The notes: a model not told the origin generated them from the sequence alone. A stretch of DNA of 42,745 bases from Irineochytrium annulatum (GCA_027600665.1 JADGJL010000104.1:1-42745); one strand, 5' to 3'. Positions 20,406 to 32,274 are shown, counted from the stretch's first letter. Made by a program: numbers and translations.

Positions 20406-21122
20406 ATGAGCAGCAAAGAGAACCTTGCGGGCAAGGCGGGCGGCTCGAGGTCGGACCTGACCACCGGCGGCGCCGGCGGAGGCTCCAAGCATGGATCCAT
20501 TCGGAACTTGGCCAGTCAGAAGCAGCAGGTGCCGCCGCCCCCCGTCGAGCAGCCCGTGCCACCAACAAACGCCATCGTGTACGAGAACACCTACGCCATG
20601 AAGCCGGATAGAAAGTCGGCGGATCGTCCTTCGTCCTTTCTTCATTTTTTTGCTGTTCGTTTGGTTGCTGTTGCTCTGACTGTGACTTTGCGAGCACAGA
20701 TTTCAGAGTGAGCCTGTGCGGAAGCTGACGGAGGAGATTTTGAAGACGAGCTTGCTGAAAGTGAAGTACGATGCCGAAAAAGTCCCCGACATATCCATGA
20801 AACTGGCGAACGAGATTCTAGCCGCAATCAAAAGTTGTTCTAATATTGCCCTCTTGCTTCCCTTCGCGTGCAAAATGACTGACGGCTATGACAGAGCTAG
20901 AGTACGATCGGTATAAGTTCGTTGTAGACATCACGATCGGGGAGTTTAAGGGCCAGGGGATACGGGTGGCCTCGAGGTGCCTGTGGGACACATCGACGGA
21001 CTCTTTCGCTTCGGCTTCGTTCAGGAATGTAAGTATCTTCGTCGGTCCCGACCACTTTCTGATGAGCTTTACAGGGGACCTTATTTGCCGTTGCCATCGT
21101 TTTTGCATGTTACTATGAGTGA
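20406..21122 (+). CDS. DYNLT2B: Tctex-type dynein light chain, TCTEX1D2/DYNLT2B-like
   Basis: Four exons: 20406-20614, 20700-20833, 20895-21028, 21075-21122; 174 residues. After a Gly/Ser/Pro-rich leader come the family landmarks YENTYAMKPDRKFQ, PVRKLTEEILKTSL, DRYKFVVDITIGE, GQGIRVASRCLWD and the end LFAVAIVFACYYE. This matches the TCTEX1D2/DYNLT2B subfamily, a light chain of the dynein-2 complex that drives retrograde intraflagellar transport and is also found with some axonemal dyneins. The subfamily is kept mainly by organisms with cilia, so its presence supports a zoosporic fungus. Membership of the Tctex family is firm; the exact subfamily is inferred from the YENTY start and the GQGIRVASRCLWD block. 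Confidence 0.9.
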
Positions 21123-21376
21123 ACGGGTTGGTATATATATAGAGCCACAAAGTTGTATCGATCGGGAAAATACACGCTGCTTGCAGTCCCCGTCGCGTGA
21201 TGTACTCTAACCCGCGGAGTGTTCATCCAGTTCGTCTGGGTCCTGGCTGACCCGAGATGTCCTCGCTTTGGTAAACAATGGGCCATTGTCGCGCTCTGTG
21301 TACAAGGCGCCGATCGATTCACCGAACCCGCCAGCGACCGAGATTGGTCGGCCGTAGTAGCTCTCCCGTCTTCGCC

Positions 21377-24041
21377 ATGGAGGATCCCCAGCCTGCCGTC
21401 GCGGAGGCCCCGACGGCCGACGACGCGTCGACAACTCCGGACGCGTCTTTCAAAGCGGAATCTGCCCTCCAGCCTGGCGCGTCCACGACTGCACCGAGCT
21501 CTGTCCGGCCCTCTGTCTCCACCAGGAACCCCTTTAACCGGCTCTCTCGCGAAGTCGTCCATTCAAACTACAGTCTCAACAACGCCGGGGTCAATGAGGC
21601 CGACAGGTCCACCGGCAACCTGACCACCTCGACCCAGGCCACGGGCACCGCCAGGCCGAGCGCTGTCGCGCGCGCGCCAACGATCCCGCGCTCGACCTCG
21701 GCCCACTCGATCGCGACCAGCATCGTCGGTGATCTGAACGGGCATCACCTCGTCGGCTCGACCACTAACCTCTCCATCGCGGGCTCCTCCGTCGCGGACA
21801 CGACGCCCGCGGCAAGCCGGCCAATATCGACGGTTACGACCGGTGGGGGAGGCGCGAACGCGCGCGCGTCCGTCGCGTCGTCAGTCGACGCCGGGTCGGG
21901 GACGGGTGGTGGCCGGACCCCGGCTGGGATGGGCGCGACTACGACGATGACGGGGAGGGCGCGGAGGAGGCGGTTGAGCATGGAAAGCAGTCCGTTCAGG
22001 TCGATCCTGGCCAGTCCGATGAAGGAAAACGCGGAGGCACCGCCACCGCCGGTAGAAGCGTCAAAGAAGAGACGGAAGGGGAAGAGGAAGGGCATGGTAG
22101 ATGAGAGGAGGCTGATTATGTTCGAGGACGTGATTCATAGGCTGCGGGAGCCCGGGACGGGGATTGAGCTTAAAGATAGGAACCGGCTATTCAAATCGTA
22201 TCCTCAGACCTTCTTGGGTAAGATTATCTTTAATTGCCATCGGGCTTTCCTAGATTTGCTTTCCGTGTTTTCTGCATAAAACGTCGTGATATTTAATATC
22301 TTTCTTCGTGGCAGGCTCCGAGCTTGTAGATTGGCTCTCCCACAACTGTAATCTTCTCGGCAAGGACGAAGGGTTGAAGCTCGCCGCTGACCTGTTTGAC
22401 GCTGGATACGTCATCTCCATCGACCTCAACGACCGCTTTACACCCGACAACGCCATCTATGTCTTCCAGACGTCATACCTCTGGACGAAGGCCGGCTACC
22501 AGATTGCGGACATGGATTACTTAACATACCTTCTTCGGCGGTCTCAGAAGACGACGCCTAAGTTTCTTTTGAGCGACCGGGAGGAGTATGACATGGCCGT
22601 GCTCAAGAAAGCGCACAGGAAGCAGAAGGAAACCATTCGTGATAAAGTGAAGGAGCAGATTGAGTACGTCTTCCACTGCATTTGGGCACTCTGTTGGTTT
22701 GACTTCACCTGGGCGGAATTTAATACTCGACTGACAGTTTTTTCGAGGCCCTGAGCAAGAACGAGCGGCGGCTGCTAAATGTTCAGGAATTCACGTTCTG
22801 GAAAATGCAGCGGCCCGGGGCCTTGCCAGAGCACCTTCAGTTGGCCGTCGACTCGGACGTCTCGAAGAAATGCTTCACCGCCGAGGAGATGGAGGCGAAA
22901 CTAACAGATACGGAGCTGATAGGATACATGGAAAAGAAGCTGGATGTCCTTGAGTCGTTGATGACGCTCAACCGCGTCAAGGTGTCGACAGCCTCAAGAA
23001 AGTGAGTGATGTCGGAACTGTTTCTTCACTCTTTTACAACCTCCTAACAACGTTACCAAGCCTTGTCCATCGGTGCGATATCCTAAGGGCCTTTGATCCT
23101 TGTTTGGAACCCTCTTTAAACGCCCAAAACCCGTTCATAACCGACAACGAGAAGATGTGGGACGCCGTGAGGTAAGTAAAACCGGGCTTGCCTTCATAAA
23201 TTCACCTTAAACTCTCAATTAATTTCATAACAGAAAACAACCAATAAAGCGAGACCTGATGCTTTGGTGCACGTCCCTCGACGACCTCCTCCGCGACCCT
23301 CTCGGCATCGAGTACTTTGCTCGCTTTCTCAAGACAGAGTTCTCGCTAGAAAATCTAGACTTCTACCAGCGGTGCCAGCTCTTGGCCTCGCTGCCCACAT
23401 ACAGCGAGTTCCAGCGCGAGGCCACGGCCATCTTTGAGGAGTTCATCCAGGTTGGCTCTCCGCGAGAGCTCAACATCACCTCTGGATGCCGCATGGTCCT
23501 GATCGCGCAGTTCACCGCCGTCGGTCTCAACAAACTCGGCAACACGCCGATGATGGTGAAGGCCTCGTCGCCGAACCTCGCGACCGTTTCGACGACAGGC
23601 GCGGGGTCGGACGAGCCCGCGCCGATGCCGGGCACGACGCCGACAACGACGACGGTCACTTCGCCGGTGCTTCGAGCACCCCCCGCAACAAGCCCCGGGG
23701 CGGCGAGTCCTGCTGTCACGAGCCCCTCATCAGTCGCGACTAACGACACGGGCACGACGGGTGGCTCCAAGCCGAGCCAAAGCAGCGCGAATGGTGGGGC
23801 CACCAACACGATGAGGCGTATTGAGCAAGTGAGCTCGCTGACGAGGTTGCCGTACGATATCTTCTGGGAGGCCCAGGAGCACATCGCTCACCTAATGGGG
23901 AAGGACTCGTACCAGAGGTTCTTGAACTCGAAGCCGATCCAGGAGATGCTGGTGGCGGCTGGCATCCCGCTGGAGTACGCGAAGGTTGGGAACTCGTCGA
24001 AGAAGAATTTGGCCAGCTCGCACATGGCGCTCAATCCTTAA
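21377..24041 (+). CDS. R7-type regulator of G-protein signalling: DEP-DHEX-GGL-RGS
   Basis: Five exons: 21377-22217, 22315-22663, 22738-23001, 23061-23171, 23234-24041; 790 residues. The start was placed at 21377 (cgccATGg); the frame is open further up, but that stretch looks like leader. Residues 1-about 235 are Ser/Thr/Ala/Pro-rich. DEP (about 245-325) shows FLGSELVDWLSHNCNLLGKD; the DHEX-like helical part (about 340-440) shows FEALSKNERRLLNVQEFTFW. The GGL (G-gamma-like) segment (about 460-520) has MEKKLDVLESLMTLNRVKVS, LVHRCDILRAFDPCL and NPF. The RGS domain (about 530-770) shows FLKTEFSLENLDFYQRCQLL and LMGKDSYQRFLNSKPIQEML, interrupted by a ~105-residue low-complexity insert. R7 RGS proteins pair through GGL with G-beta-5 and speed GTP hydrolysis by G-alpha. 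Fungal Sst2/FlbA proteins have DEP and RGS but no GGL. Confidence 0.9.
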
Positions 24042-24952
24042 ACAGTACAATTCTGTTCCCTAATGCTGTTGTGATAATGCGCTTCGGATTACCACCATTC
24101 TCAGTCCAATTCTATCGGCTTAGCCCTTCCTCCTTTCTCCACGGCGACGCTCTGCGGCTTTCTGTGACTTTTTTTCTCGGATGCTTTTCTTAAGCTATCT
24201 GTCGTCCACATTCTCTTTTCATCGATTCTTGGTCTACTTTCAATACGCTGATGGAGAGAAATAAATACATATTCCGTTAGTATTGACTCTGCCAGACAGA
24301 CAGGATGCCATGCGGGGTCTGTACAAAATGTCGTCGCTGAAGTGTCGGGGACAGTATTACTACGAGATTTGAAGTATGGTCCCAGAGTCAGCGGTATGGT
24401 TGGCATGGCCTTCTCCATACCTTATCTCCTACAGACCAGTACTTTCTGTACTTATCGAGAGGTAAAGGCTAGGACTGGGTCTGTTTGACCAAAATTTTTT
24501 CCAACGACACGAATTATCTACCAGTGCCCCGAATCAAGGTTTGGCCAAAGAAGTCACGTTACGCCTCTCTCGAAATCGGCCCGTCTAGAACTGCAGCAAC
24601 TTAACAAAAAAATGTCGGGCCTTGAACCCCAACTACTTCCAAAATTTACAACAGAATTTGTTATTAACTATTCTAGCGGAATCAATTCTCTTGGAAGCGG
24701 TCGAAATGAAACCCAATATAATTCGGTGTTAAGTAGGGGTGTTTTGGGCCGCCATTACTACGCCACACCTGGTTGAGTAGGGTGTCATTGGCAATGGTGA
24801 CAATCCTTTTCTTCATTTTCGGAGTGCGGGTATGAGCTCGCTGGGATGCGTGATGCCCGACGGACGTGTGCTAACGGACCCCGTTCTCTTCTTCTCTGTT
24901 CCTCGTCGACAGCTGTGCCTTTAATCACGGTCTCCGGAAGCTAATCCTCAGC
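24042..24952. other. Intergenic and RPS0 5' region
   Basis: About 910 bp between the RGS stop and the RPS0 start. No ORF with recognisable content. The right part holds the RPS0 promoter and a likely 5'-UTR intron (separate entry). Confidence 0.5.
24830..24912 (+). other. Probable 5'-UTR intron of RPS0
   Basis: A donor gtatga at 24830, a branch-like TGCTAAC near 24869, a pyrimidine-rich stretch and the acceptor gacag at 24912 define an 83-nt intron ending about 40 nt before the ATG. 5'-UTR introns are common in fungal ribosomal protein genes. It was inferred from motifs alone. Confidence 0.5.
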
Positions 24953-25936
24953 ATGTCTGCCAAGTGCCCGGCCATCCTGGCCCCGACGGAGAATGATATC
25001 CAGTTGATGCTGGCCGCCCAGGTGTGTACACGACCTTCATCCTGGACGAGCGACGGGGATGACATGGAAGATCGCGCGTACTGACACGGCCTGCTCATTT
25101 TCCTCCGATCAGGTCCACATGGGCACCAAGAACCTGGACATCGCCATGCACAACTATGTCTGGAAGCGCCGCAACGACGGCATCAACATCATCAACATTG
25201 GCAAGACGTGGGAGAAGATCGTGTTCGCGGCCCGCATCATCGCCGCGATCGAGAACCCCGCCGACGTTTGCGTGATCTCGGCCCGCCCTTACGGGCAGCG
25301 CGCGGCCCTCAAGTTTGCCCAGTACACTGGCGCCCAGGCCATCGCTGGTCGCTTCACGCCGGGTACCTTCACGAACTATATCACGAGGTCGTTCCGTGAG
25401 CCCAGGCTCATTATCGTTACTGACCCCAGGACGGACCACCAGCCCGTCAAGGAGGCCTCGTACGTTAACATCCCCGTGATCGCCTTCTGCGACACGGACT
25501 CACCGCTGAAGTTTATCGATGTCGCTATCCCGGCCAACAATAAGGGAAAGCACGCCATTGGTCTCGGGTACTGGCTCCTGGCCCGTGAGGTTCTCCGCCT
25601 TAGGGGTACCATCGCCAGGACCTCGCCCTGGGCCGTTATGACGGACATGTTCTTCTACCGTGACCCCGATGAAGCTGAGAAGGACGCTGAGGCCGCCGTC
25701 GCCGAGAAGGCCCCCGACGCATGGGGCGGCGAGGAGGCTGCCCCTGCCACTGGCGATGTAAGTTTTTTGGATTTTGTTTTAGAAGGCGAGGTTAACTTGG
25801 CTAACTCGTATTTTAGTGGGACATGGGTGCTGTTCCCGCCGCTGGCGCTACCGGCGAGGTTGCTGAGTGGGGTGCTGAGACCGGCGAGTGGGGTGCTGAG
25901 CCGACGACTGCCGTCCCGAGCAGCGGTTGGGATTAA
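24953..25936 (+). CDS. RPS0: 40S ribosomal protein uS2 (RPS0/RPSA)
   Basis: Three exons: 24953-25021, 25113-25757, 25817-25936; 277 residues. Landmarks: [59 protein letters not shown] and [20 protein letters not shown]. The acidic C-terminal tail has repeated Trp-Gly-Ala units ([13 protein letters not shown]) and ends SSGWD, like eukaryotic RPSA. It is a structural part of the small subunit and is needed for late 40S maturation. Codon choice is strongly biased to C/G-ending codons, as expected for a highly expressed gene. The first intron lies straight after the helix 1 LAAQ. Confidence 0.96.
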
Positions 25937-26188
25937 GATTTTGCTTAGATGCAGTCAGTCTTAATAAAAGGGCTTAATTTGGTCAAAAGCAAGCAAGAGG
26001 AAGCTAAAAGTTGGATCTGATAGTGATGGGTGTAAAGGCTTTGTCGAATGAACATGCATACTACACATGGGAGAAACGTATCACCACCTTGGCGGCCGTT
26101 TCCATCGCTGAAATTTTTTTTTAATGCAAGGACGCAGCGTTCCATGTATGCACAATGGTGTAAGTGTATCGCCACTCCATTCCGCTCT

Positions 26189-28797
26189 CTAGGTAAACAA
26201 AAATATCTCCTTCTCGCTCATTTTCGCCACGCGAGATGTCCCTACAATTCTCTCCATCTTTAACTTATCATAAGCCGTAAACAGCACGGTACACGAAAGC
26301 TCCGAAGATTTCTCTGCCATGTTCAGGAGCTCCGGGTAGAACCTCGAATTCTCCGGCAAACCGTAAAATACCAAGTGATATATCCCGCGGATCTTGAAGC
26401 GCCGGTAGAAGTGAAATCGCTCCGTGCAAAGAACCGCGTGCACCTTTTTGTGGAAGAAACGCTCGCGGGATCTTGCTGTGTCGCTCGGGCTTGTGTACCT
26501 ATTCACGAAATCAGCACACGGTAACGACAGACATCTTGACTTACTCGCTAAGCTCGGCGAAGGAGTAGTTGTGCTCCACGAAGTAGTTGCGGACGCGCAC
26601 ATAGTCGAAGTACGACGGGATGAAGAACATCGTTTGACTAAAGTCGGAGGTCGTCCGTCTTAGCGACGGAAGCACCTAAACGTCCATTAAGCACATAGCA
26701 AACGCAAAACAGAGCAGGTAAAAGCATACAAAGCAAATAAAAGTCCTCAGCACATCAGCTTCCGCAATTTAAATTTGGAAAGATAACGCAAAAAAGTAAA
26801 ACATCATGGGGCAATCGCAGAGTGCAGGATCAAGAGACACACCTTTTCAATAAAGTAGTTGAATCTGTCATCGTTTGAACTCATGACGCTCGCGCAGGGG
26901 ATTCGATAGAAAAGCTACGCATGTTCAGCCAATCTTCTTTGACGATTACTATAACCTGTGGCATCTGTACAACGACATCGCTAAGCGTCCCCGGGTGATC
27001 TCGCGCTATCTTTATCCTCCCAGCAACGTTTTTGCAGGTGACGTTGAAGAGCGAATTAATCTCGGGGCTGAGGTAGCTCGAGATGACGATGGTCTGCCGC
27101 AGGTATTTCGCCTTCCCATCCAGATACCAGGACTTGACGCGAGAGAAATCACAGTCCCGCGAATTCTTTGGAATTTGATTCAAGTGATCAAACGCATACT
27201 TGAAAAGTGGTCACATAAGCTGCGAAAGACAACCCAACTTACAACAACGTGATCCCAGTTCTGCATCTGGAAAAAATTGGCCGAGTCTAGGATGAGCACT
27301 TCGATCGACGATAGGAAGTCGCTGTCCTTCTTCTTTTCCTTCTTTTCCCTGTAGAGTATTCTTAAAACGACGGGTTTGCGAAAAAGGCGAACCCGTCAAT
27401 TAAAAGGCGCAGGCCCAGCGGAGAGGCAACTATGATGTCGCACGTGTAAAAGTCGGCGTAAAGCTTCAAATGCTTTCGCGAGAACTTTACTCCTATCCGG
27501 AAACAGTCGTCGATGTTTCCTGCGAAATCCTTCTTGTAATCATCTATGCTGGATAAGTAAGATACACGAGACCGCAATGAAGTCACGTACCAGGTCGCCG
27601 GGCGTCGATCTCGTCGTCCTCTGGCGATATTCCATAGTCTTCCAGAAATCTCGCTTTATTTTCCTTCGTGGACGATGTAAGGATCGCTGAAAGATTTCAA
27701 GGCTAGCTCACTTGTTGCGTCGATCCGCTTAGTATTATAAGAGCTTTAATAAGCTTCAGTGCAGCATGCTTCGTAGGCATCAGTATAAGCCCTTTGGGCC
27801 GCGTGAAACCTTGGTCCGCGTAAGAGACACTAAGCAATATCAGAACACGGCAATTGATTAAAAAGAAACCTACCCAGGTTGGCTTCCGGCGCTTATTTTA
27901 GCGTTGTTTTTCAAGACTTTGTGCCTGGATCTACCTAACTTAAGGTTCATTCGTATATGCAGGTAGAAAAGACCTACTTGAGAATATGGTTCATAACATG
28001 CAGCAAGTACGACGTCCTGATCTCATCTAGCCGCTCGTGGGTTTGGTGGGTGTAAAACACATCAACGTATTTATTCATGAAAAAGAATAATCGCTGCTGC
28101 GTATTTGTGAAGCCTTCTGTCCGCGCGTCTGCAAAACATGAGCTACGCGCTTCAAGCACCAGGGAGTGAGATTTGCTGTACCGGCGGGTATTCGTAACGT
28201 GTCGTTCAACTTCGCGAAAGGTTCGTGCAACGCCGCCTTTACCCCAAGATCTGCAAGCGAGCATGGTTGATCCACCTGCTTTAAATCCCACGCGTATGAC
28301 TGCTCCAGCCTCCACCGGTAGACGTTCTTCAGCACGTTGCTCCTGTACAAGTCCTTCTGCCACCGCTGAGCATCAACCGCCGCCGCCAAAATTTCTAGGC
28401 TTTGAGCCTGCCCATCTTGAAAGTGGCGGCTGTAACTCTCGTCAACTTTCCCCGCGTGATCCTGGACCTCCACGTCGCTCTCCGAATCCTCAACTTCGTC
28501 AGGGCCTGGCGCGGCCGGGGTCGTGACGGGCTTCTGATTTTCGTTCTTAATCGCAGGCGGTCGAGCGGCGGGAACTTTCTGGCGCTTCTTCAGCGACGAG
28601 ATGAAGGCGTCCTCCTTCTTCCTCTTCATTTTCTCGGCCGAAGTCTTTTTTTCCACATATGCATGCATTGGCGTCAAAATTCGTCGAATCTCCATCAACC
28701 GGCTTTGGAGGGTGGGCTGGGCAGGCAGTAATCGGTTTCGCGACACGGGGTACAACTTCATCCGCACTGAACTTGCATCGCCATACACCGCCAACAT
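26189..28797 (-). CDS. UTP25: UTP25 (digestive-organ-expansion-factor family), SSU processome
   Basis: Eleven exons on the minus strand: 28797-28182, 28128-27978, 27930-27874, 27829-27712, 27663-27591, 27543-27393, 27348-27243, 27198-26956, 26914-26843, 26675-26545, 26498-26189; 675 residues, near yeast Utp25 (about 720). Landmarks: MNHILKSRHKVLKNNAKIS, DQGFTRPKGLILMPTKHAAL, AGNIDDCFRIGVKFSRKHLK, DIIVASPLGLRLLIDG, FFIPSYFDYVRVRNYFVEHN, TERFHFYRRFKIRGIYHLVF and FYGLPENSRFYPEL. Utp25 resembles a DEAD-box helicase that has lost its ATPase motifs and joins late SSU processomes in the nucleolus. The 28797 start is the first clear ATG and is less certain than the rest. Nine of the ten introns are 41-53 nt; the exception is 167 nt (26676-26842). 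Confidence 0.93.
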
Positions 28798-30258
28798 CCT
28801 CCGCCGCAGGAGTTAGGAGCGCAAATAATTATCTCAATAATGGCATGTTCCACCCTGTCGAACCATGGTTTTCATTTCTCGTGCGTGAACACACCTGTTC
28901 AGGAGGATTCAGATGGGAGTCGGTTTCGCTGGCGGCCGAGCTTAGGGCCGGACACCAAGAGTAACACATGATGCGATATATTAACTAACAAAGAGCAAAG
29001 GAGAGGGACCGAGAATAAAAAGTATCTGTAGTAAGGGGGCGCGACAGCGAGTTTGGCTTCTATGCTTCAAATGCATCGTACGCTATTTGTCACAGGTATC
29101 GAGGCACTTTTTATCATGGTGAATGGCTAATATGCTGACGACGACGATCCATTTGGCTTCTTTAAATTTGACAATTTTTGGTGGCTGTTCAAATGAAAGG
29201 CTCTTGTGTATGGCGAGGGCACCATGCTTTCGCCTCCCTTTTTGGGAAGAGGTGTGTGGATGGTCGGGAAATGGTATACTTACAGGCTTTGATCGGCATC
29301 TGACACGCTAGGGTTTGTGAAGCCTGTTTGGAACGCCGCCACAGTCTGCTTTGATGATAATTCTCGTGCGCCAGGCTTCCTCTCCCGCTGCCGTTGTGCT
29401 GTTGAGCTCCGTCTTCGGCGGCCCTCTTATGACCGCTCGTGATGTATCGTGATTAAGCTTTTGCTCGTCATACAAAGCGTTTATTTGGAGAAAGTTGATA
29501 AAATACGGGCAGGCAGCTGGACAACGGGTATCGATCGAGCTGGCCGCGTCGACATATCAAGAACACGTGCCCGTTCCTTGCCCGTCCCTTTGCAACGGCA
29601 CTATGGCATGTCGCGACGACGCACAGCCCACGCCCGGACGACCCGTCCTCGCAGCGAGCGCCGTTTCTCCGATCCCGCCGTTCGGTCGCCGGTATCCTGG
29701 ACGTGCTCCAGTGCCGTGGCGTCACGATCACCCGCCCCCGCTCCTCGCCAGCCTTCTCTCCATCTCAGTCCTCACTTCCTTGTAACCATCTCCGGCCTTG
29801 ACTCTGACGCATGACAGCGCTTGTGATGCTGGAGGACGTTGAAAATGGGCCACACGCTGTAAGAAATGACGTACTGGAGGGCGTACTAGGCTAATATATC
29901 GCGCCAGGCGACGACGTGTTATAGGAAGGTTGGCGGCTTGAGAGCATAAAGGATGATCATTAAATTGGGCGGAGTGAATCCACTTCCTTCACGAGCATTA
30001 CTGTCAAGTCAATTGTTGTTGATTGGGTGCTGTTTCTCAATGTCCATGCTGCAGACTAGCGACACCACGGCATGCATAAAAGCGTTCAACAGACAGGTCT
30101 TCCTTCTTAGGTGCGAGTTCACAAGTCGGTTCTTCCATCATTACTTTGCATTAGAGCGGCCATCCAGATGTTGCGATGAACAGTGACATATGTGGTGAGA
30201 GGATCGCAAAATCTAGGGTTTATTACTCGTCTGCTAAGTACAGGGTGTGATATCAAAA
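28798..30258. other. Intergenic: UTP25 promoter side and 3' flank of the deubiquitinase
   Basis: About 1.46 kb between two minus-strand genes. Small ORFs occur on both strands (for example 29449-29814 plus), but they lack recognisable motifs, good start context and consistent splicing. I see no RNA gene. Confidence 0.5.
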
Positions 30259-32274
30259 CTAACTACGGGTAAAAAACATCATGTACGCCTGTTTCTCGGG
30301 ACTATCCTTGGTGACATCATCAACCGAAACCGGCACAATCGACGCGTCGTCGATGTGCAACCACTCATCGCTGTGCCTATGCACGTGGCACGTGTAATGC
30401 CCCCCTCCCGCAAACTTCCCATGGTGATATACGACTAACACGGGGACATATTAGTGATCTATCTCGAAACGAGACGCCATCAAATTTTTACCTGCAAAGA
30501 GGCGGTATTCCAAGTATTGGTTTTGTGTCCTTGATGACGGAGACACAATTTCTATAGTCGAAGTTAACTTCCAAAAAGCATTTTATAAGAAATGCCGACA
30601 AAGCAACTCACCTGGGTTGATTTTTATACTTGTTGAGTAACCGACGTGTTTCCGAATTTTTTGGATCCCGCCGACGCTGTTATATACAAACCGCTTGAGG
30701 TGAAGAATGAGAACCGGAGGGAGTTGGTCGAGCAAGTTTTGCTTCGTCGCTTCCACCTGCTCCAGTTGTCAACCTTTTTTAATGACGCAATTACTTACCG
30801 GTGTCCCTGTTGATGATACAAATCCGTCTAGATGCTCGGGTATGGTCAAATTCCGTAGCGCATCGTCGATAGTATGCACGCTATCCGGCTAAAACAAATT
30901 AGCACCATCTGAACAAAAAATCGGTGATCATAGCTGTTTACTAACCGCTATATCGAGCTGTAAGGACTGGAACGGATCCAATGTGATGGAGTCCTTACCC
31001 CCCGACGACCGCACAATTGATCTCATGCGACCCCCAAAAACTTGCGTTATTGCCGACTCCATAATTTCCGTCTAAAGAAGTGAGAAAGTCACGGGCCTGT
31101 TACCTTAACTGCTTCCTACCTTCCGTGTCACCAACGTCCGATTTTTAGGACCGACCTCCATCCAATTGCTGTCCCCGTTCGTAGGCGCCGCCTTCGGTAA
31201 CGGCCCGGCCGTATCACCATGTTGGACTGCGACATATTTATCAACGTCTCTTCCCCAAACTCACAAATAATTACTCAGCAACAGTTCTTCGTGAAGCCCG
31301 TCCAACAGGAAGCCCAAAAACTCTTCAGCATCTTCTTGTCGGCCCTAATCGAGCATAAGGCGCTCCATCCCGCCCTATCTTCATACATACCTTGACGGAG
31401 TTCACCTTCTTCAGCGATCGAAGCGCCTCGTACACGTAGTCCGGTTCAAAAGCATCCTCCTCAGAGTATTTCTGGCTGACCACTTCGTCGGACATAGATA
31501 CTTCCTTAAACTCGTTCAAGAAAGCAATCCTCGGTCACGTCAGAAATACATTATGCGGAAAATCTTACAAGGCATCTACCAGCGGTGTCTTAATCTGGAA
31601 GTTATGAGGAACTTGCTGGCCCATCTTTTTAAACAAGTTGTAGAACGGCACGCAGTGAACTAGCGGCTGAAGAATCGCGTTCATGAAACACATATTCCCG
31701 TTGTTGATCAGGCCCCGAGGGTATATTAGCTTCCCGCTGAAGGAGGCCGAAAAGTCCCGGAGGTAGGCTTTGATAAACACGCGTCAGCCTTAAAAGCACA
31801 GCCGTGATCACCCACTTTGAGCCTGTGTTGACAAAAGTTTCGCAGCGACCGGCTTTTGATGCGGCAGGGACCCATTTTGCCTGCCTTTGAACAAATCTGC
31901 CCATGATGCTGACGCTTTTCCGGCGGGTAAACGAGGTATCGGTTGCACAGGGGATGATATAGTTGTGGGAGATGTTGGCAAGCTGGTGTCAGTGCCGGCC
32001 TGCAGAACGATCGTGGGTATATTCTCCGCAGGGTCCAGCTCCGACGCATCCTCCTTCACCGACGCAGCCAAACCGTTCGTATGCCGGGCAACAATATCCG
32101 AAGACCATTTGTCAGTCTGGGCAATGTTAAGAAGAGCGCTTTTGCAAGACTACGGGAGACCTGCGGGTGGAATCGCCGACTAAGCTTGGAGATATCGACA
32201 ACGGCCTCGACGTCTGATCTTTGCAGGTCCCCAAAGATCAATCCCCCAGGCCATGTCGCCGAGGCCGAGTCCAT
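30259..32274 (-). CDS. UBP3: USP10/Ubp3-type ubiquitin-specific protease
   Basis: Eleven exons on the minus strand: 32274-32161, 32116-31816, 31767-31569, 31529-31391, 31344-31275, 31226-31120, 31071-30946, 30888-30799, 30756-30612, 30551-30492, 30434-30259; 508 residues. Cys box [20 protein letters not shown] (catalytic Cys165), [51 protein letters not shown], His box [15 protein letters not shown] (His463) and HIDD (Asp479). The short N-terminal region has a FGDL motif (GLIFGDLQ) near residue 12 and ASWADLFKG just before the catalytic domain; human USP10 uses an FGDF motif to bind G3BP, and yeast Ubp3 works with the G3BP-like Bre5. Likely roles are deubiquitination in stress-granule, trafficking and ribophagy pathways. 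At 508 residues it is much shorter than yeast Ubp3 (912) or human USP10 (798). Confidence 0.92.

Noticed and set aside
25022..25112. Possible C/D-box snoRNA in RPS0 intron 1
   Set aside because: A CTGA (D-like) and a GATGAC-like element occur, but the C box is imperfect, there is no terminal stem, and the 91-nt intron leaves little room.
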